Source: Astropecten irregularis (lineage: Eukaryota; Echinodermata; Asteroidea; Paxillosida; Astropectinidae). From it: DNA of 64,000 bases. Shown in pieces: positions 40,271 through 51,866 of the stretch. The position numbers were made by a program, and so were the translations under genes. The number at the start of each line of letters is the position of its first letter. The stretch's first letter is position 1. The stretch spans positions 7,566,501 to 7,630,500 of the forward strand of contig OZ020256.1 in assembly GCA_963971285.1 (NCBI GenBank), in the 5' to 3' direction. Below the pieces are notes generated by a model. That model saw only the letters and a program-made list of their open reading frames with translations, was not told the DNA's origin and did no database searches.

Positions 40271-42356
40271 TTAGACATCAGCATCCTGGACATCATCATC
40301 AGACAAGTTCGGGAGTCGAATTAGCCGAGCCACAGGTCTGGTGTAGACTTTGTCCCTGACGCGGACCTTCGCAGTACGAACTCGCCCATCTGATCCAGGG
40401 AAGACTTCCACGACCCTTCCAATGGGCCATTGGGCTCGGTGGAGATTCTGGTCGACGATCATCACGACGTCTGTGGCCCTGAGCTCTTGAGTATCTACTT
40501 GCCATTTGTAGCGTGTCTGGAGGGTTGGTAGGTAGAACTTAATGAAGTTAGACCAGAAGTGCTGTGCCAGCACCTGACTGTGCTTCCATCGACGTCGGCC
40601 AAGCAGGTCCTCAGCTGGGTACACAACCTGGGGTAGTGTTGCATCATGGCGGCCCATCAGAAGGAGATTTGGGGTGATTGGGTCAAGATCCGCGACATCA
40701 GACGAAACGTATCCGAGGGGTTTCGAGTTCAAAATGCCCTCAACTTCAACAAGGACAGTCCGCAGAACTGGTTCAGGGACGGTCTGGTCCTTCAGGACGA
40801 CCCGGAGACCTTCCTTCACTGATCTTATTTCTCTCTCCCAAACTCCTCCGAAGTGTGGTGCCTTGGGCAGTGTTGTAGTCGAGACCTGGAAGTCCGAGAC
40901 CAAGACCGAGACCGAGACCTGATGGGGGGAGGGGGAGACGGAGACCAGGAAAAAGTGGTGGGGAGGGGGAGACCGAGACCGAGACCGGTCTCGAGACCTA
41001 CAACACTGGCCTTGGGTGGATTGAACACAAACCGCACTTGTTGCTTAGCTAGCTCCTGCTGAAGGGAAGGATTCATGATGGAGAAGGCTTCTTGGAGTTC
41101 AGATTCACCACCCTTGAAATTCGTGCCGCAATCGGATAACAGCTCGAAGGGCTTCCCTCTTCTGGCAACAAAGCGTCTAAGAGCCATCAGGAATGCATCT
41201 GTATCCAGGCTTTCGAGGAGATCAAGATGCACTGCCCGGGATGTCATGCACTTGAAGATGATTCCCCAACGTTTCTCAGAACGCCTTCCAATCTTTGTCG
41301 TCATCGGACCGAAGCAATCCACCCCAGTGGAGTAGAAAGCGGGCTTGTGGATTCGGAGACGTGCTGGGGGCAGGTCGCCCATTCTGGGAACATGCGGTTG
41401 GGCTCGCCATCTTTGACAGTCAAAGCACTGTCGTTGGTGCTTGCGAATGGCCTGTCTTCCTCGCAGAAGCCAAAACTTGCGACGAACTTCAGCCAACAAT
41501 CGCTCTGGACCATAGTGCAGGATTCTGTTGTCATAGTCACGGATGATCAGTTTGACGATAGGATGTGAGGGATCCAATACAATTGGATGTGTTGTCATCT
41601 CGGGTAGTTCTTCAGTACGCCGAAGACGGCCCCCGACACGAATTAGGCCACTTGACACATCGTATTCTGGTGCAAGCTGTAGGAGTCTGCTACCCTTGGG
41701 GAGCTCCTTGCCTGCTTTAAGGGAGGCTACTTCCACTGGAAAGCTGTCCTGCTGAGCTCGTTGGTAGAGCAGCACCTCTATCTCGGCTATTTGGTCTGCA
41801 GTCAACTCAGTAGTGGCTGTGTCTGCCGCCCCGTCAAGGCTCTGCTTGGTGGCGGTGATAAGATCATCCCAAGTGTCATAATTGGTTGGATCAGGCATAT
41901 TGAGGGGTACTGTCGCAACTCCTCCGCAGAAGGTTGATTTTCTCAACTCTGTCTCATCTTGGGTCGCCGTGGGTGGAAGAGCTGGCCAGTTATCAGGAGG
42001 TAACTGGAGGAAATGAGGCCCATCTCTCCATCTACAGGATTCACTGAGCTCATTAAGGGTCTTGCCTCTGGTGAGATCATCTGCAGGGTTGCTCTTCGTA
42101 TCCACATAACGCCAATGGTTGACATCTGTGAGGGTTTGAATCTCGGCTACCCGAGTGCCAACAAACACCTTGAATCTGCAGGATTCTGACTGGAGCCAAC
42201 TGAGTACTGTCGTGGAGTCACTCCAGAAGATGATGTCATCGATGGGTAGGGTGAGCTCCTTCCGAAGAAGATCAGCCAGTTGGGCCCCAGCCAGGGCAGC
42301 TGAGAGCTCCAACCTGGGCATGGATAGTTGGCGTTTGGGAGCAACGCGTGACCTGG
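40271..42356 (-). pseudogene. BEL/Pao pol, RNase H to integrase part, interrupted
   Basis: The two frames at 41009-42356 and 40271-40867 are halves of one reading frame split by a hAT MITE. The first part carries SRVAPKRQLSMPRLEL (Pao RNase H region), IIFWSDSTTVLSWL, the integrase zinc-binding region (HYGPERLLAEVRRKFW then CFDCQRW) and the catalytic core (GVDCFGPM, LLSDCGTNFKG). The second begins at HFGGVWERE, with the third catalytic acidic residue, and ends with the DUF5641-type tail and a stop. The MITE lies between the second and third catalytic residues, so no intact integrase can be made. Confidence 0.9.
40868..41008. mobile_element. hAT-type MITE, 141 bp, inside integrase
   Basis: Starts CAGTGTTGTAGTCGAGACC and ends GGTCTCGAGACCTACAACACTG less two internal bases; flanked by the exact 8-bp duplication GCCTTGGG (40860-40867, 41009-41016). 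The interior is made of GAGACC and GGGGGAG words. Same ends as 22816-23417. Confidence 0.9.
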
Positions 42357-44642
42357 GGCCAATTTCACGGCGCTGCTTAAGCAGTAAGCAAATTCTCGTG
42401 CTTAGCATAGCAGAAAAATTTGCTAAGGCGCAAGCGTATTTCACGGCGACCGTTACACGCCTGCTATGCTTAGCACAGGAAATGTATGCGCGCGCATCTT
42501 AAAACGTCGTTATAGTGCAACTTTTGGTCGTTATCGTCTGCTACGTGAGATTCTCAGTGAGAGTCGTCTGCTATCACATCACCGTGACAATAATGGCCAT
42601 GCCAATGAAGAAATCAAACACAAATCCTCGCTGTTTTCATCGGCGATAGATATATTGCTTTGGCCACAAAATACGTATTAGAAAAGCATGTAATACTAGA
42701 CATCATGTAATGTCCTCCCAAAGGTTCAAAGCTGACAAACGTAAATTTGCAGCAATTGAGGGAGAGGTAGGGAGGCAGTAAATGCATGAATCTGAAATTG
42801 TCATAGTTGTTAACATAGGACGAATTACTATACCCTCTTTGACTTATGGCCTACGTCGACCTCTGAAATATTCCCCATTATACATTATAATTTATTACAT
42901 TTTAATAGGCGGTTTCAGTTCGTTGGGCCGTAGTGGAATAAACGATTTCTTTTATATGATTAGGGCGCCACTTTTTATAACTTTGGTTCTCATTTCTTGT
43001 TCACCTTGAGGGAGGGTCGGTCGGTTGAAAAAAGAAAGAAATGTTTGGTGGAAAAAAAAACCTGGCTGAATACACAAAAACCTAAAGAAAATGATGTTCA
43101 TTGTCTTCACTGTAATCGCGTTTGAATATTTTTGTATTATTTCAGTGATACAAAGTATAAAATTGTAGGCCTATTGGCAAACAAAAAAAGAATTCCCAGA
43201 ATTTTTTGAGAAAATTGTTTTCTCCAGAAATTCTGGGAATTTTTTTTTTCTTTTCTTTTTTATATTATGCCATTCTGACAGGGTCGGCGCCCAAAATATG
43301 GGTCGGTCGGAAATGAGAACCACAGTATTAAAAAGGGGCGCCCTTTTAAATTTTGGTTAAATGAAGTTCCAGTAATGGAAGTTCTATCTTTTTTCTTTCA
43401 CACTCGGTGCGGTACTGTCAGTGTTTGTTTGTTCGACCCATAGAAAAAATTGATACAATGTATCAATTTGATACAAACATAATTTTGTGCATGTACTGTA
43501 TGCAGTACATATTTTTGCTTCACTACTGCTGCAGTCTAGTCACTTTTGCATGAAGTAATTGAGCTCGACATGACTTGTCCACCGTGAGATTTTATTTCTA
43601 CGTTTGTACACATTGTACATATATATTGGCCTATAATGCTATTAGAATTATTTTGACTCCTGTCCGTCCATGTACTTTTCCAACTAACTACAAACTACAA
43701 GTGCTGCAGCTGTTGAATGTATCGTGAGTAAAATGTAAAAAGTTTAACGTTAGATAGGCCTAGATAGAAAAAAACACTTTTCAATTCCAAAATTGGAAAA
43801 AAGTTCATAGGCCTATAATTTCCTTGCCGGGAGCCAACGCCAGCGTGCCCAAGTTACAATGTTAAGTTAAAGAAATGAACCATAAGGCTAGGCCTAATTT
43901 GCTTTATTCTTGTCATTACCAATCACTCAGTAAATGGAAACCCTGTTTTCCTCAGCGCTTCCACATCTTGGACTTAGAGATCGGGGAAATTGATTTGTTT
44001 TCGGTCATTGCCGATCAATGGATCATAGTGATGGCCTTCACGGTTCTACTTCTATCAATAGTCCTCTATGCCGTGGATACATGGAAGGACTATTCTTATA
44101 AAGTTATGGTCTGCCCCTAGAAAGGGACAATATTGCACAATAATTGCAAAATACGAAAGTAGTACTAACAAGTTAGTAGGCCTACTACTAGTACTAGGCC
44201 TAACCATAGACCTAGAGGAAAATTTTCCTCCAGGTCTATTGCCTAACGTTAGGCTATAGGGTGCAGAGCCGGTCATGCAACGTACGTTCGGTCTGTGAAT
44301 TCCGGATAACATTACGGCCACTTTTTATTCAAACATGCCCACATTTTCCTCTCTGTAAACACCTCGACGGGTTTTCCCGATCACGGAATATTCGTCGTGG
44401 GAGATTTCGACGTCGTTCACGTCGTGTTATACGTCTAAATACCATATTTACATTGTGTTTTTTTTACGCGACGAACCAAGATGGCGGATCTTAGCACAAA
44501 ATACCACCACTTAGCATGCCAAAAGGCTTGCTAAGTGCTTTAAGCAAAAAACGTCTGCTTACGGTCGCCGTGAAATGGAAAATTTGCTAAGGGGCGGTCG
44601 GTTAGCAAAAAACGCGTGCTTAGCAGCGCCGTGAAATTGGCC
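42357..44642. mobile_element. GGCC-ended element with CCTGG duplication, 2.3 kb, inside pol
   Basis: GGCCAATTTCACGGCGCTGC at the left is mirrored by GCAGCGCCGTGAAATTGGCC at the right. The 5-bp duplication CCTGG (42352-42356, 44643-44647) is exact, and removing one copy plus the element brings the two pol segments into one reading frame at this site. Subterminal GCTTAGCA words occur in both orientations. The middle includes a nested palindromic element (42962-43343) and AT-rich DNA, with no recognisable transposase. Confidence 0.88.
42962..43343. mobile_element. Nested palindromic element
   Basis: GGGCGCCACTTTTTATAACT with GGTTCTCATTTC at the left is mirrored by GAAATGAGAACC with TTAAAAAGGGGCGCCC at the right. 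GGTCGGTCGG occurs near both inner ends, and the centre holds a short inverted pair around CCAGAAATTCTGGG. Confidence 0.65.
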
Positions 44643-47600
44643 CCTGGCCATAACAAAGCTGACCTGGGTGGTGTCTGGCTGAGCTGTAGTGCGCAGGTAA
44701 GCTACGGCGCCATACACCTTGCTCTGATGCATCACAGAAGACGTGTATCTGATGATGAGTCGATGGTGCGTCAAGGGAAGGAGGAGTGTAGCATCGAGGC
44801 AGCTTGATCTTAATCAGGTTTGGAAGTTCATCCTCCCAAGTCTGCCATCTGCTCTTGATCTCGCCTGTCTCCAGAGGATCGTCCCAACACCGGCTGGTTT
44901 TCCATAGCTCCTGAATGATAACCCTGGCTCGTGCAGTGTATGGAGTGAGATAACCCAGTGGGTCATACTGACTGGCTAGGATGCGGTACATATTCCTCAT
45001 GTTCAGGCACTTGTAGTCGATTGGACGGTATCGATACTTGAGCTCATCAGTGCTACAATCCCATTGTAGACCCAGGGTTGCCTCCGGTGAATCTGTCTCG
45101 CCGAAAGTCAACCAGAGCTCGCAGCCATCTGATCGGGCTTCTGGAGGGAGTTCCTCAACTACTGAAGGAATGTTGCTAGCCCATTGACGAATTTCAAAGC
45201 CAGCATCGGTCAACAGCTCGCGCATCTGGACGATGAGTGCCTTTGCCTCTGTTGCCTTGGGTACACTCTCCAAACAGTTGTCTACGTAGAAAGACTTGTC
45301 TACTGCATTGGCGACCTCTGGGTAAGCAGCCTTATGGTCGGAGGCATGTGTCCTCAATGCGTATGTGGCGCAACAGGGGCTGCAGGTTGATCCAAATGGC
45401 AGCACTTGCCATTCGTAGGTGTCAGGTTCAGCATCATCCTTGAGGTTCCGCCACAGGAAGCGGAAAAGTGAACTCTCACTCGGTAGGAGGCGAACCTGAT
45501 GAAACATAGCTTTGATATCACCTGAAATGGCCACTGCATGTTGACGGAATCTCAGCAATACAGCGATGAGTGATGAACCGAGGGATGGACCAGGTAAGAG
45601 ATGCTCGTTGAGAATCTGGTTGTTGTACTTGAAGGAACAGTTAAACACCAAACGATGCTTGTTGTTGTGCTCAACTGTATGGTGTGGGATGAACCACGAC
45701 TCTGCGGTTCGCGAAGCCTCATCATCATTCAGGATTCTCACGTGACCATCATCAAGCAACTTCTTTATCAGCTCGCAGTGTTTCTGGGCTTGCACTGGGT
45801 GAGACTGCAGGTACTTCTCGGTTCTCCTCAAGGTGGGTAATACAGCCTCTTTGGGTGCCTGGAAGGTTGATCCATCTTTAGATCGCAGAAGTGGTGTTGC
45901 ATAACGGTTCACTCCCTTTACCTCCACTCTTATCGTCTTCTGGCTAAGAACTTCGAGTGCCTGTTGGTCCTGCTTGGAACGTGTCACGTGCTTCTCATTG
46001 ACGTATGGGAGTACATCTGCCTGCCAGAGCATCTCTACGTGCTTGAAGACATCCTTGGTCTCTGGAAACAGTGACGTCTTGAAGACTCTCTGCTCCTTTG
46101 GATACGGCTTATGCTTTCCTGCCGGTCCCTGTAGAGCCCAACCTAGTTTTGTGTGGACTGCAGCTGGTGATCCTGTAGGACCAAATCTTACTGGATCTCT
46201 TGGGACGATGAGCTCCGTATGATCAGAGCCAATCAGCACCATCGGAAGAGCTTTCTGGATGGCTGGTAATGGCAGGTCCCGGAGGTGGCTATATCGCTGT
46301 TGAAGGGCTTCAACTGGATATGTGTACTCTGACAAGCAGATATTACTGGCAGAGAAGGCTGTGGATATTGCAAACTTGACCTCAGGCCGATCTCTGGGTG
46401 AGAGATGGAGGGACAGAGACTGACCTTTGCATTCAACGATGTCGTCACGAACAGTACGAAGGAGCATGGTCTCTGGATGTCCTTGAAGTCTAAGCTTGTC
46501 GGCAGCTGTCTGCATAATCATGGTTCTCTCTGAACCATCGTCAAGTATGGCGTAGGTATTTACGATGCCACCTGGTCCTTGAAGGATGACTGGTACTACC
46601 TTCAGCAAAATGTTATGTGGACGAATGGGTTTATCCACAAACATGTTCGGGTTAGAGGCCCGCACACCGAGCACTCGACTGGTAGCACTCTTGGCAGCAT
46701 CGTGCAGCACGGTGAGGTGAATCTCTTCGCATGAGTGGCATGGCTTCTTGAGAGTGCAGTCCTCGGGTTTATGTGCTCTACCACACTTCCAGCATCGCTG
46801 TTTCTCTTGGATCCATTTGACGATGTTGTCGGTGTCCAACTTCTTCAACTCTGGGCACCCGCCGAGATAGTGCTCCTTACTATTGCAGTAAGGGCAGAAT
46901 GGCTTAGGCTTACTTCTGGGCTTGTCCTTCATGTTGGAGTTGGACATGAAGACACTGGTAGGGACATCCTTCTTGGGAGGGCGCTGATGAACTTGTGGAC
47001 TGGAGATCTTAGGTACAATACCCGATACTGCTCTGCTTGCATAGTTCTGTGACCGAGACTTGACACTCAGCCATGCGGAGAACTGGGAAAGGGTATACGT
47101 CTGGCTGCTGTCAGGCTTAAGTATGCCTTTATTCATGCAGTACTCCATGAAGGAGGTCCTGTAGCTAGGGGCCAGCTTGCTCAAAAGTCGATCAACATGG
47201 GATCCACACTTCAGCTCCACTCCATCTTCCCCCTCTAGGGCTCGAAGCATCCCCACTAAGGACAATACATCGAGGGAGAAGTTGCTGAGCGATTCAGAGT
47301 CTCCATATTTTATGGTAGGGGTCGACATAATGGCGCTGATCTCACTCTGTAAGAGCTGTCTTGGTTGCCCGTACTTGTCTTTCAGGGCGGAAAGTGCATC
47401 GGCATATGGCTTCTTAGAATACATAAACGACTTCGCTAACTTCAGTGCTTGCCCGCCAAGTCTGTCCATCATCACCTGGTATTTATAGTGCTCAGTCAGA
47501 TGTGGATGTACATCGAGAAGATTCTCCAAGGCCATCTTGAGTACGGCGAAGTCCCTTTCCTTACCATCAGCAAATTTGGGTAGAGTCGGCTTGGGGATAC

Positions 47601-48675
47601 CTTGTGAGAGGGTGACAAGGAGATCCGTGACTGCAGGATGTGGATGTGCTGATGGATGGGACACGGCTGGCAAAGATGACACAGGTGGAGGAGGATCAAC
47701 TGTATGAGACTGCTTCGGCATTTTTGACATGGTGGAGGACTCAATGGGGTCTGGAACAGACGCACTGGTTGAAGTGGCAACAGTAGGTGCACTGGGCGAA
47801 GTGGCAATAGTGGATGCACTAGGTGGAGTGGTGACAGCAGACGCACTGGGTGTAGTGGTGACTGCAGACGCACCGGGTGTAGTGGTGACTGCAGACGCAC
47901 TGGGTGAAGTGGTGACAGCAGACGCATCATTCAGCGGTGGGGATTGGTTAAAGCTACCAATCATTGTGCTGATGGCTTCGGCCTCCAAGAATTCTTGCTT
48001 GGCCTGGCGTAGTCTGCGTTGGCGGGATAGTTGAGTAGTCAGATCTTCACGTTCTCTTAGGGCGTGCCGTTCTATTTCCTCAGCTTCAAGACGGGCCTTG
48101 CGGGCCTGATCATCTATCTCACGAAGTCGTCGGTCAGCATTCTCATCCTCCTGCATCTGACATTGTAACTCCTCATACTGCATCTTCCTTCGGAGAGCTG
48201 TGATTGAAGCTGAGTGGGCATCACTAAGTTGAGTGATGTGAGACGCATGGGATTTGGATGATCCACTTGAGCTGGAACAATGTCTGGAGTGTCGACTATG
48301 GGAAGTGGCACTTGATTTAGTGCCATGGTTGTCATGTGTTGAATGCTGACTGGAACGGTGAGACTCATGGTTGGAGTAACGACTTTGTTGGGTTGAGTGA
48401 CTGGAACGGCAAGAGTCATGTTTGGAACGATAACTTGGCTGGGATGAGTGGCTGGATGAACGAGAGTCGTGTTTAGAGCGATGACTTGGCCGGGATGAAT
48501 GGCTCGAACAGGTAGACTCTGGTTCGGAATGATCTCGTAGGGATGAGTGATGGCTAGGACTGGTAGATCCAGATCCACTTCCAGCTTGGCCCTTGGATTT
48601 AGTGTCCATCACGTAATCTATCAGATGCTTAGGTAGTTTGGATGCTCTGGGCGGACGGACTGGTTTTCTATCCAT
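44643..48675 (-). pseudogene. BEL/Pao gag-pol, N-terminal part
   Basis: The frame starts 33 bases inside the 5' LTR. Residues 1-160 are Ser/His/Arg-rich low complexity; 160-235 is a charged helix (likely coiled coil); 240-310 is a Ser/Ala/Thr-Val repeat. The DUF1759-like gag region follows, then zinc knuckles near 590-650 (CPYCNSKEHYLGGC, CWKCGRAHKPEDC), the protease word AILDDGSERTMI near 705, and reverse transcriptase with SGDIKAMFHQV and YVDN near 1126. YVDN in place of YVDD is, as I recall, frequent in related BEL copies, so it need not be a defect. Near 44713 one extra base shifts the frame in the RNase H region after CDASEQG, before the 2.3-kb insertion at 44642. Confidence 0.92.
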
Positions 48676-48690
48676 GAGTCACTGGTTTGG

Positions 48691-48708
48691 ATCCGGTCCG
48701 AAGGACCA
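48691..48708 (-). other. Putative primer-binding site
   Basis: Directly inside the 5' LTR the minus strand begins TGGTCCTTCGGACCGGAT. TGG matches a tRNA CCA end, and the position is right for priming; the tRNA species is not identified. The site contains its own small palindrome GGTCCTTCGGACC. Confidence 0.55.
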
Positions 48709-49082
48709 TGAAAAAGGGTGTAGACCACACTGCTGATTGATTACAAATTAGTTCTTGATGATTTATTGATGATTCGGTACAGTGATTGGTTTGCCCAGTA
48801 ATTAATTCCTGCTGGAGTAGGTGCCTTGTGTGTAGGCCTATCAACTTGTGAACTGGTGATGACGTGGTGACGTGGTTTGTAATTATGAACGCACGGGAAG
48901 CTGATTATCTGATGGTTGATTGGAATCAATAATTAGCTGGGAAATTACTGGTTTACTGGGAATGATTGAACTAACGTTAGATTGATTGAACGGTGGGAGA
49001 AATTTCTGGAATGTGGTGATTGGAGTGATCATACAAAGATTTCGTCAATAGAGGGCGCTATAACTCCAAGGACTTTTGCACA
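48709..49082 (-). repeat. 5' LTR of the BEL/Pao element
   Basis: 374 bp, almost identical to 39836-40209. TG at one end and CA at the other. As the upstream LTR it should hold the promoter. Confidence 0.9.
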
Positions 49083-49092
49083 AGGCCCTATA

Positions 49093-49350
49093 CAAAAAAA
49101 ATGTGCCGCCCAAAAAAAAATGCGCCGCCCAAAAAAATGCGACGGAAAAAAAAAATGCGACGGAAAAATAAATGCGCCGCAAAAAAAAAAATGCGCCGCA
49201 AAAAAAAAAATGCGCCGCAAAAAAAAAAAATGCGCCGCACAAAAAAAAAATGCGACGGAAAAAAAAAATGCGCCGCAAAAAAAAAAATGAGCCGCAAAAA
49301 AAAAAATGCGCCGCAAAAAAAAATGCGACGGCAAAAAAAATGCGACGCGT
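49093..49350. repeat. Right A-tract/TGCGCCGC array of foldback 3
   Basis: Mirror of 37856-38116. Units alternate TGCGCCGC and TGCGACGG separated by 7-11 A; the innermost units carry GCCGCCC, as on the left. Confidence 0.9.
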
Positions 49351-49387
49351 TAACGGCACAAATAGAACACCATAAACATGTCCTTAG

Positions 49388-50845
49388 AAGTGCTGGGGTT
49401 GAGTCCTGAAATCCAAGTACAGAGCAGGGGCGTAGCTACAGGGGGCGGGGGAGGGGTTCACGTCTACGGCGGTGCGGCCGTGAAAAAATGCATTTTCTTT
49501 ACCGTTTTTACCCAAAAATTTCCCTCAAAAATAAAAGCCCTCATTCCACACAATCGATCTTGCTAATGCAATCAATCTTGCTAATTTTGAAATGAGTTTC
49601 ACTTTTTAGTGGCCTGATTCTTCTTGCGGCCGGGACTTAAAAAAGGGCACAAACTTATAATGAATCAAATAATAGAGGCTATGCTTCATGTGCCTTGATA
49701 TTATGTTTAAAGGAAGGAACAGAATGACAGAGCTGCACTCACGCCCGGTACACTTGAATGAGAACTTGAACAAAATTGAGATAGTCAAGAAGGTTTAGCG
49801 TCGAAATGAATCGGACTTACCGCCGCGATGTACCTCTTAGCTGTATGCTACTGCCAAGTTGGTACACCACGACAGTGAGTCCGGACTATAAGATGAAATA
49901 AAATCTGCGAGACGCTAACGAAGTTCTACAATATTATGGGAGTGCGATGAAAAACACGTCTGCACGGCAAGAGAGCATAAAACGGCGAGTGTGTGTAGGT
50001 TGTTCGTGAAGTGAAAGCCCTGGCGTTACGTAATAAATAATCAAACTGACGTGTTTTCATGTAAGTTTTGTGTCGTTATTAATGCATGACGCCTTTGCGT
50101 AACAAAATTAACGTTTTGTCAATCAAACCCCAATAACACAATTACACATAGTATTAGTTGTATGACTGTCCGCACAGTGGTAATGTTTTGATGCTTGCTC
50201 CGAATAACGTATGCTTGTTAAGAACTGTAATTAAGCAACTTGTCAGTTTTTAGTGTGTGATTTAATTCCTAATCTGCTCTGTATCGTTCAAAATCATGAA
50301 AAGTCAAACGCGGCATAGAAACGAATTGTTGTAAACGCCAAGTTCTGTCATCTGGTGAACGTGGAATAGTGTGATATGTATCCTGCTCGCACCTTCGGTA
50401 GACTGAAAGTAACTGCGCATCCAGTGGTGTTACCCTCAAGCCCAGCACTGTCTCTCACGTATACCAACTATCGCAAAGCGTTTCTCCGTAAGCTACTTTG
50501 TACATGGAAGAACACGTTGATATCTAGACACGATGAGATGGAGCTGCTGGCTGGCTGCTGGCATCCCGTTCGTGTGAGTTGAGCCGTCCAAGACGTGCGT
50601 TTAATAATACGGGCGTGTGCTTGACATTATTCCAGTATAGTAAGATGCACCGCCTATATACAGAGCTATGGTGGTGCATCAGTTTTACCATTCCACTGTT
50701 ACCATGTCAAATATCTTGCTTCCAAAAACCATGTATATTAGAGCAGTCATTTAAATATGACGTCGAATGTACAGAACAAAAGTATCGGTTTCAAAAAAGT
50801 GACAAAGGGAGTAAAAATAAAGAAAACGACAACCAAGCAGAATAA
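49388..50845. other. Spacer right of foldback element 3
   Basis: Starts with the continuation of the duplicated block, including a fragment GGGGCGTAGCTACAGGGGG that resembles the element at 51579. The rest is unique-looking DNA; short frames at 50376-50845 show no recognisable domain. Confidence 0.4.
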
Positions 50846-51317
50846 GTTGGCTATGAAGTACTAGCCGGAATGTTTGCCTTTCAGTTTGTCGGGTTGAATT
50901 TGCTTTGAGACGTGATGCTAACCGGCAACGCCTCATTGACTAGAAGGGGACCACTATACCCATGGATGTCGTGACTACCTTGGGTGTAGCCGCCTAATTG
51001 TCGCACCAGCGCGGCGCTCTGTACTGCGATGTCTGACTAGCTGTTTGGCTTGTGTGTCTGTGGCTGTTCTCTATGACAATATGAGGCAAAACATCAAACT
51101 AATAAAGACATACTGCACCCTGCCATGTAAGATGCACACCCAACTTCTTTCCACTTCATTTACGTAGCGTGTTATGTTAGCGACTGGTCAATTTGCACGC
51201 GTGACGGTACCAGCAACAACCACTGTCACAAGATGGCAATCCAATATCGATTGGAAAGCGAAATGGAATGACAACATTCACGGTTTACTTCATGAGACAC
51301 GTTCACATCATATTCGC

Positions 51318-51866
51318 TTAAAGGTAATATCATACTTTGAAGACATACAGATCATGGGCAAACATATCATGGAGTAACAGTCATATGTGAAAATTGCAGT
51401 CCCATACGGTGCCCACTTTTTGAGACAACAGTGAAAAACGCCCACAGTATTTTTGTAATCTTTTAACCATTATTTTTTATCTTTAGAAGATCAAAATTTT
51501 GGTAATTGGTTTTACTCTTTTCTGGACAAAAACACAATTTCGGGCAGAAAGATGGTAATGTTATATGTTGCTACCATCCAGTGGCGTCACCAGACTTTTG
51601 AGTCTGGGGGGCACAAGGGGGGCACTAACAATTGTTGGGGGGGCAAACGTTTTATATACTATATTTTTTTTTTCACCAACCCAAATTTCAAATGGGGGGG
51701 CACGAGGGGGGGCACAAGGTTTTCCAGGGGGGGCATGTGCCCCCCCTGGCCCCCCCCCCCTTGGCGACGCCACTGCTACCATCACCATCTTCATACCCTG
51801 TAAGTTATAGGTAAATCTGTGAAGATTTCTGTTTCGGTATGCTACCAAAGTGATAGTACCTTTAAA
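51318..51866 (+). mobile_element. AAAGGTA MITE, copy 3, with nested element
   Basis: TTAAAGGTAATATCATACTT at the left; ACCAAAGTGATAGTACCTTTAA at the right less its first two bases. The palindrome TTTATCTTTAGAAGATC is present. A 197-bp element plus duplication is nested inside. Copy 1 of the surrounding block lacks the MITE at the matching place (TTCGCTTATAATTTGC), so it inserted after the duplication. Confidence 0.75.
51579..51775. mobile_element. hAT-like MITE, 197 bp, G/C-tract filler
   Basis: Starts CAGTGGCGTCACCAG and ends TTGGCGACGCCACTG; exact 8-bp duplication CTACCATC (51571-51578, 51776-51783). The filler is mostly GGGGGGCAC runs. Fragments with similar words occur near 34440-34490 and 49430. 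Confidence 0.85.

Larger units (their letters stand above)
39836..49082 (-). mobile_element. BEL/Pao LTR retrotransposon, 9.2 kb with nested insertions
   Basis: Two 374-bp direct LTRs (39836-40209, 48709-49082) begin TGAAAAAGGG and end GGACTTTTGCACA; they differ at one position by eye. A 5-bp duplication AGGCC flanks the element (39831-39835, 49083-49087), the usual BEL/Pao length. Reading on the minus strand, gag, protease, reverse transcriptase, RNase H and integrase follow in order. The coding region is broken by a frameshift near 44713, a 2286-bp element at 42357-44642 and a 141-bp MITE at 40868-41008. Without those two insertions and their duplications it is about 6.8 kb. It has inserted in foldback element 3. 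Confidence 0.95.
37822..49374. mobile_element. Foldback element 3, split by a BEL/Pao insertion
   Basis: Left end: ATGGTGTTCCATTTGTGCCG, then an array of 18-19-bp units (GCGGCGCA plus a T tract, 37856-38116). Right end: the mirrored array (49093-49350) and the complement of the terminal word. A 7-bp duplication AACATGT flanks it (37815-37821, 49375-49381). Removing the retrotransposon and its duplication leaves about 2.3 kb. The paralogous site at 52040 lacks the element, which supports a true insertion. The arrays generate long artefactual Lys/Arg/Phe-rich open frames. Confidence 0.82.

Noticed and set aside
40299-42502. Many plus-strand open frames opposite the BEL pol region
   Set aside because: They are shadows of the retrotransposon reading frame, which explains the conserved protein signals on the minus strand.
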